Part shown: one piece after another, positions 28,814 through 29,386 of the stretch | Position numbering within the stretch: position 1 is the first letter of the stretch | Layout: the number at the start of each line of letters is the position of its first letter | From: CAYJXJ01 sp964374095 | Lineage (GTDB): Bacteria > Elusimicrobiota > Elusimicrobia > UBA1565 > UBA9628 | Length of the DNA: 29,386 bases | Direction: 5' to 3' | Assembly (NCBI GenBank): GCA_964374095.1 | Contig: CAYJXJ010000043.1 | Coordinates: 1-29,386 of the forward strand | Made by a program: the position numbers and the translations under genes | The notes under the pieces: generated by a model | Databases searched by the model: none | What the model was told of the DNA's origin: nothing | What the model saw: the letters and a program-made list of their open reading frames with translations, nothing else

Positions 28814-29017
28814 CTACTTGCCGCTGGGCACGATCTCGGCGGTCTGATCCGAGTTAAGCGCGTCGCAGCGCGGGCAGACGCTCGTGACCTTGCCGTCGAT
28901 CGCATAGCGGTATTTCTCCCCGATGCGGATGTGGATCTGGTTGCCCTGGCGCTTGGCGAGCAGCTTGCCGCAAGCGTGACAACGCCAGTCCTGGATGTCG
29001 GCGGGTTCGTTCTGCAT
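28814..29017 (-). CDS. Com-like zinc-binding regulatory protein
   Basis: A 67-residue protein with two cysteine pairs: WRCHACGKLLAKRQGNQ (C13, C16) and SVCPRCDALN (C48, C51). The order C..CGKLL, an IHIRI-like strand, then CPRC.ALN matches the Com family of phage Mu, small zinc proteins that bind an mRNA stem and activate translation of the downstream mom DNA-modification gene. The spacing between the pairs is longer than in Mu Com. ATG 29017 is preceded by AAGGAGG at 6-nt spacing, a strong site. It is the first gene of the strand and lies 85 bp ahead of an ORF whose start codon is buried in a hairpin, a Com/mom-like layout. RNA or DNA binding is expected; the target is inferred only from context. 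Confidence 0.72.
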   Translation of the reverse strand: MQNEPADIQDWRCHACGKLLAKRQGNQIHIRIGEKYRYAIDGKVTSVCPRCDALNSDQTAEIVPSGK

Positions 29018-29084
29018 GAACAGCCTCCTTGGCTTGAGCGATGTGGGGGAGTCTTCGCTCCTCCGAGGGATATTTTCGCAGGGG

Positions 29085-29127
29085 CGGTTTATCCGCCAAG
29101 GAGCCGCCGGTTTATCCGGGTTTACCC
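29085..29127 (-). promoter_or_regulatory. Triple GG(A/G)TAAACC operator-like motif upstream of the Com-like gene
   Basis: On the minus strand GGATAAACCG occurs at 29085-29094 and 29108-29117, and GGGTAAACCC at 29118-29127. The first is inside a GGCGG/CCGCC palindrome. A weak TTGGCG / AAAATA pair with 17-18-bp spacing lies around the first copy, so this could be the operon's promoter-operator. The rest of 29018-29313 shows only the ribosome site (about 29025-29031) and no gene I can support. Confidence 0.4.
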
Positions 29128-29313
29128 GGCGATGGGGTGCGTCGGAAGAAATGCGCCGGTCGTCCCCGCCTCATCGGCAGGGACGGCCGTTGGCCGGCGA
29201 TCTCGCGGGGTTACTCTTCTTCTGGTGGTGGAGTTGCATGGGATGGCGCTCGTGGAAAACGCCGAGGCTTGCTGTCGGATGTCGGCCCGCCCCCCATGCG
29301 CCGAGGGGGCCCA

Positions 29314-29386
29314 GGGGGGGGGGCGGGGGGGGGGGGGGGGGGGGCGCAGGATGTAATAATTTGGGTTTGGGAAAGGTTGGTATACC
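29314..29386. other. Poly-G run and low-quality contig end (artefact)
   Basis: 29314-29344 is 30 G and a single C, followed by ~40 bases of G/T/A-rich sequence unlike the GC-balanced coding DNA before it. Long G runs at the end of a contig are the usual no-signal artefact of two-colour Illumina chemistry. I would not interpret anything biological here. Confidence 0.75.

Noticed and set aside
29314..29344. G-quadruplex or telomere-like G tract
   Set aside because: Nearly uninterrupted G at a contig end followed by junk-like sequence is far more likely a sequencing artefact.

Overview
The window is a GC-rich (mostly about 60-70%) bacterial fragment from a draft or metagenomic short-read assembly. 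It carries a defence and mobile-element island. The assembly origin shows in the sequence: an Illumina-adapter-like 5' end, a 100-N scaffold gap flanked by identical 55-bp ends, and a poly-G 3' end. I cannot fix the taxon. Sigma70-type promoter boxes and strong AGGAGG-type ribosome sites fit a Gram-negative-like bacterium.

Left edge (1-2.1 kb, plus strand): a 5'-truncated aldo/keto reductase, a truncated VOC/glyoxalase fragment, an intact SAM methyltransferase, the tail of a BrnT toxin with its BrnA-type antitoxin, and a frameshifted IS1634-like transposase remnant. This is typical boundary debris.

Minor-operon region (2.1-9.85 kb, minus strand): a good sigma70 promoter (9815-9843) reads into a leader with two tandem covarying hairpins. 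It is followed by a NYN-domain nuclease with a zinc ribbon, an OLD-like ATPase with an internal in-frame deletion, a 47-residue ORF, a 625-residue protein of unknown function, a TOTE-type helicase remnant, and an AlbA_2/GHKL protein. A ParB-like protein and a truncated small protein lie beyond a MITE-like inverted repeat.

Major operon (9.88-29.0 kb, minus strand): a Com-like zinc protein; a 180-residue protein whose start codon lies in a perfect 13-bp hairpin; an excisionase-type HTH protein; then three large genes resembling a DISARM-related core. These are a 1735-residue COG1205/DUF1998 helicase with a C-terminal Vsr/DUF559-like nuclease module, a 945-residue SNF2-like helicase (DrmD-like), and a 1354-residue Eco57I-type N6-adenine methyltransferase. 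Translationally coupled behind them are a DUF4062-STAND NTPase, a HEPN-like protein, and a chimera of an archaeo-eukaryotic primase (TOTE type) with a duplicated methyltransferase tail. Most junctions from the HTH gene onward are ATGA overlaps or gaps of 2-6 bp.

Working model (inference): the methyltransferase marks self DNA, the two helicases and nuclease module act on unmarked DNA, and the STAND/HEPN pair may be a second sensor-effector layer. Com-like translational control and the hairpin leader may gate expression. The neighbouring TOTE and OLD-like genes look like in-frame-shrunken remnants, so the island appears to have been assembled by repeated duplication and deletion.
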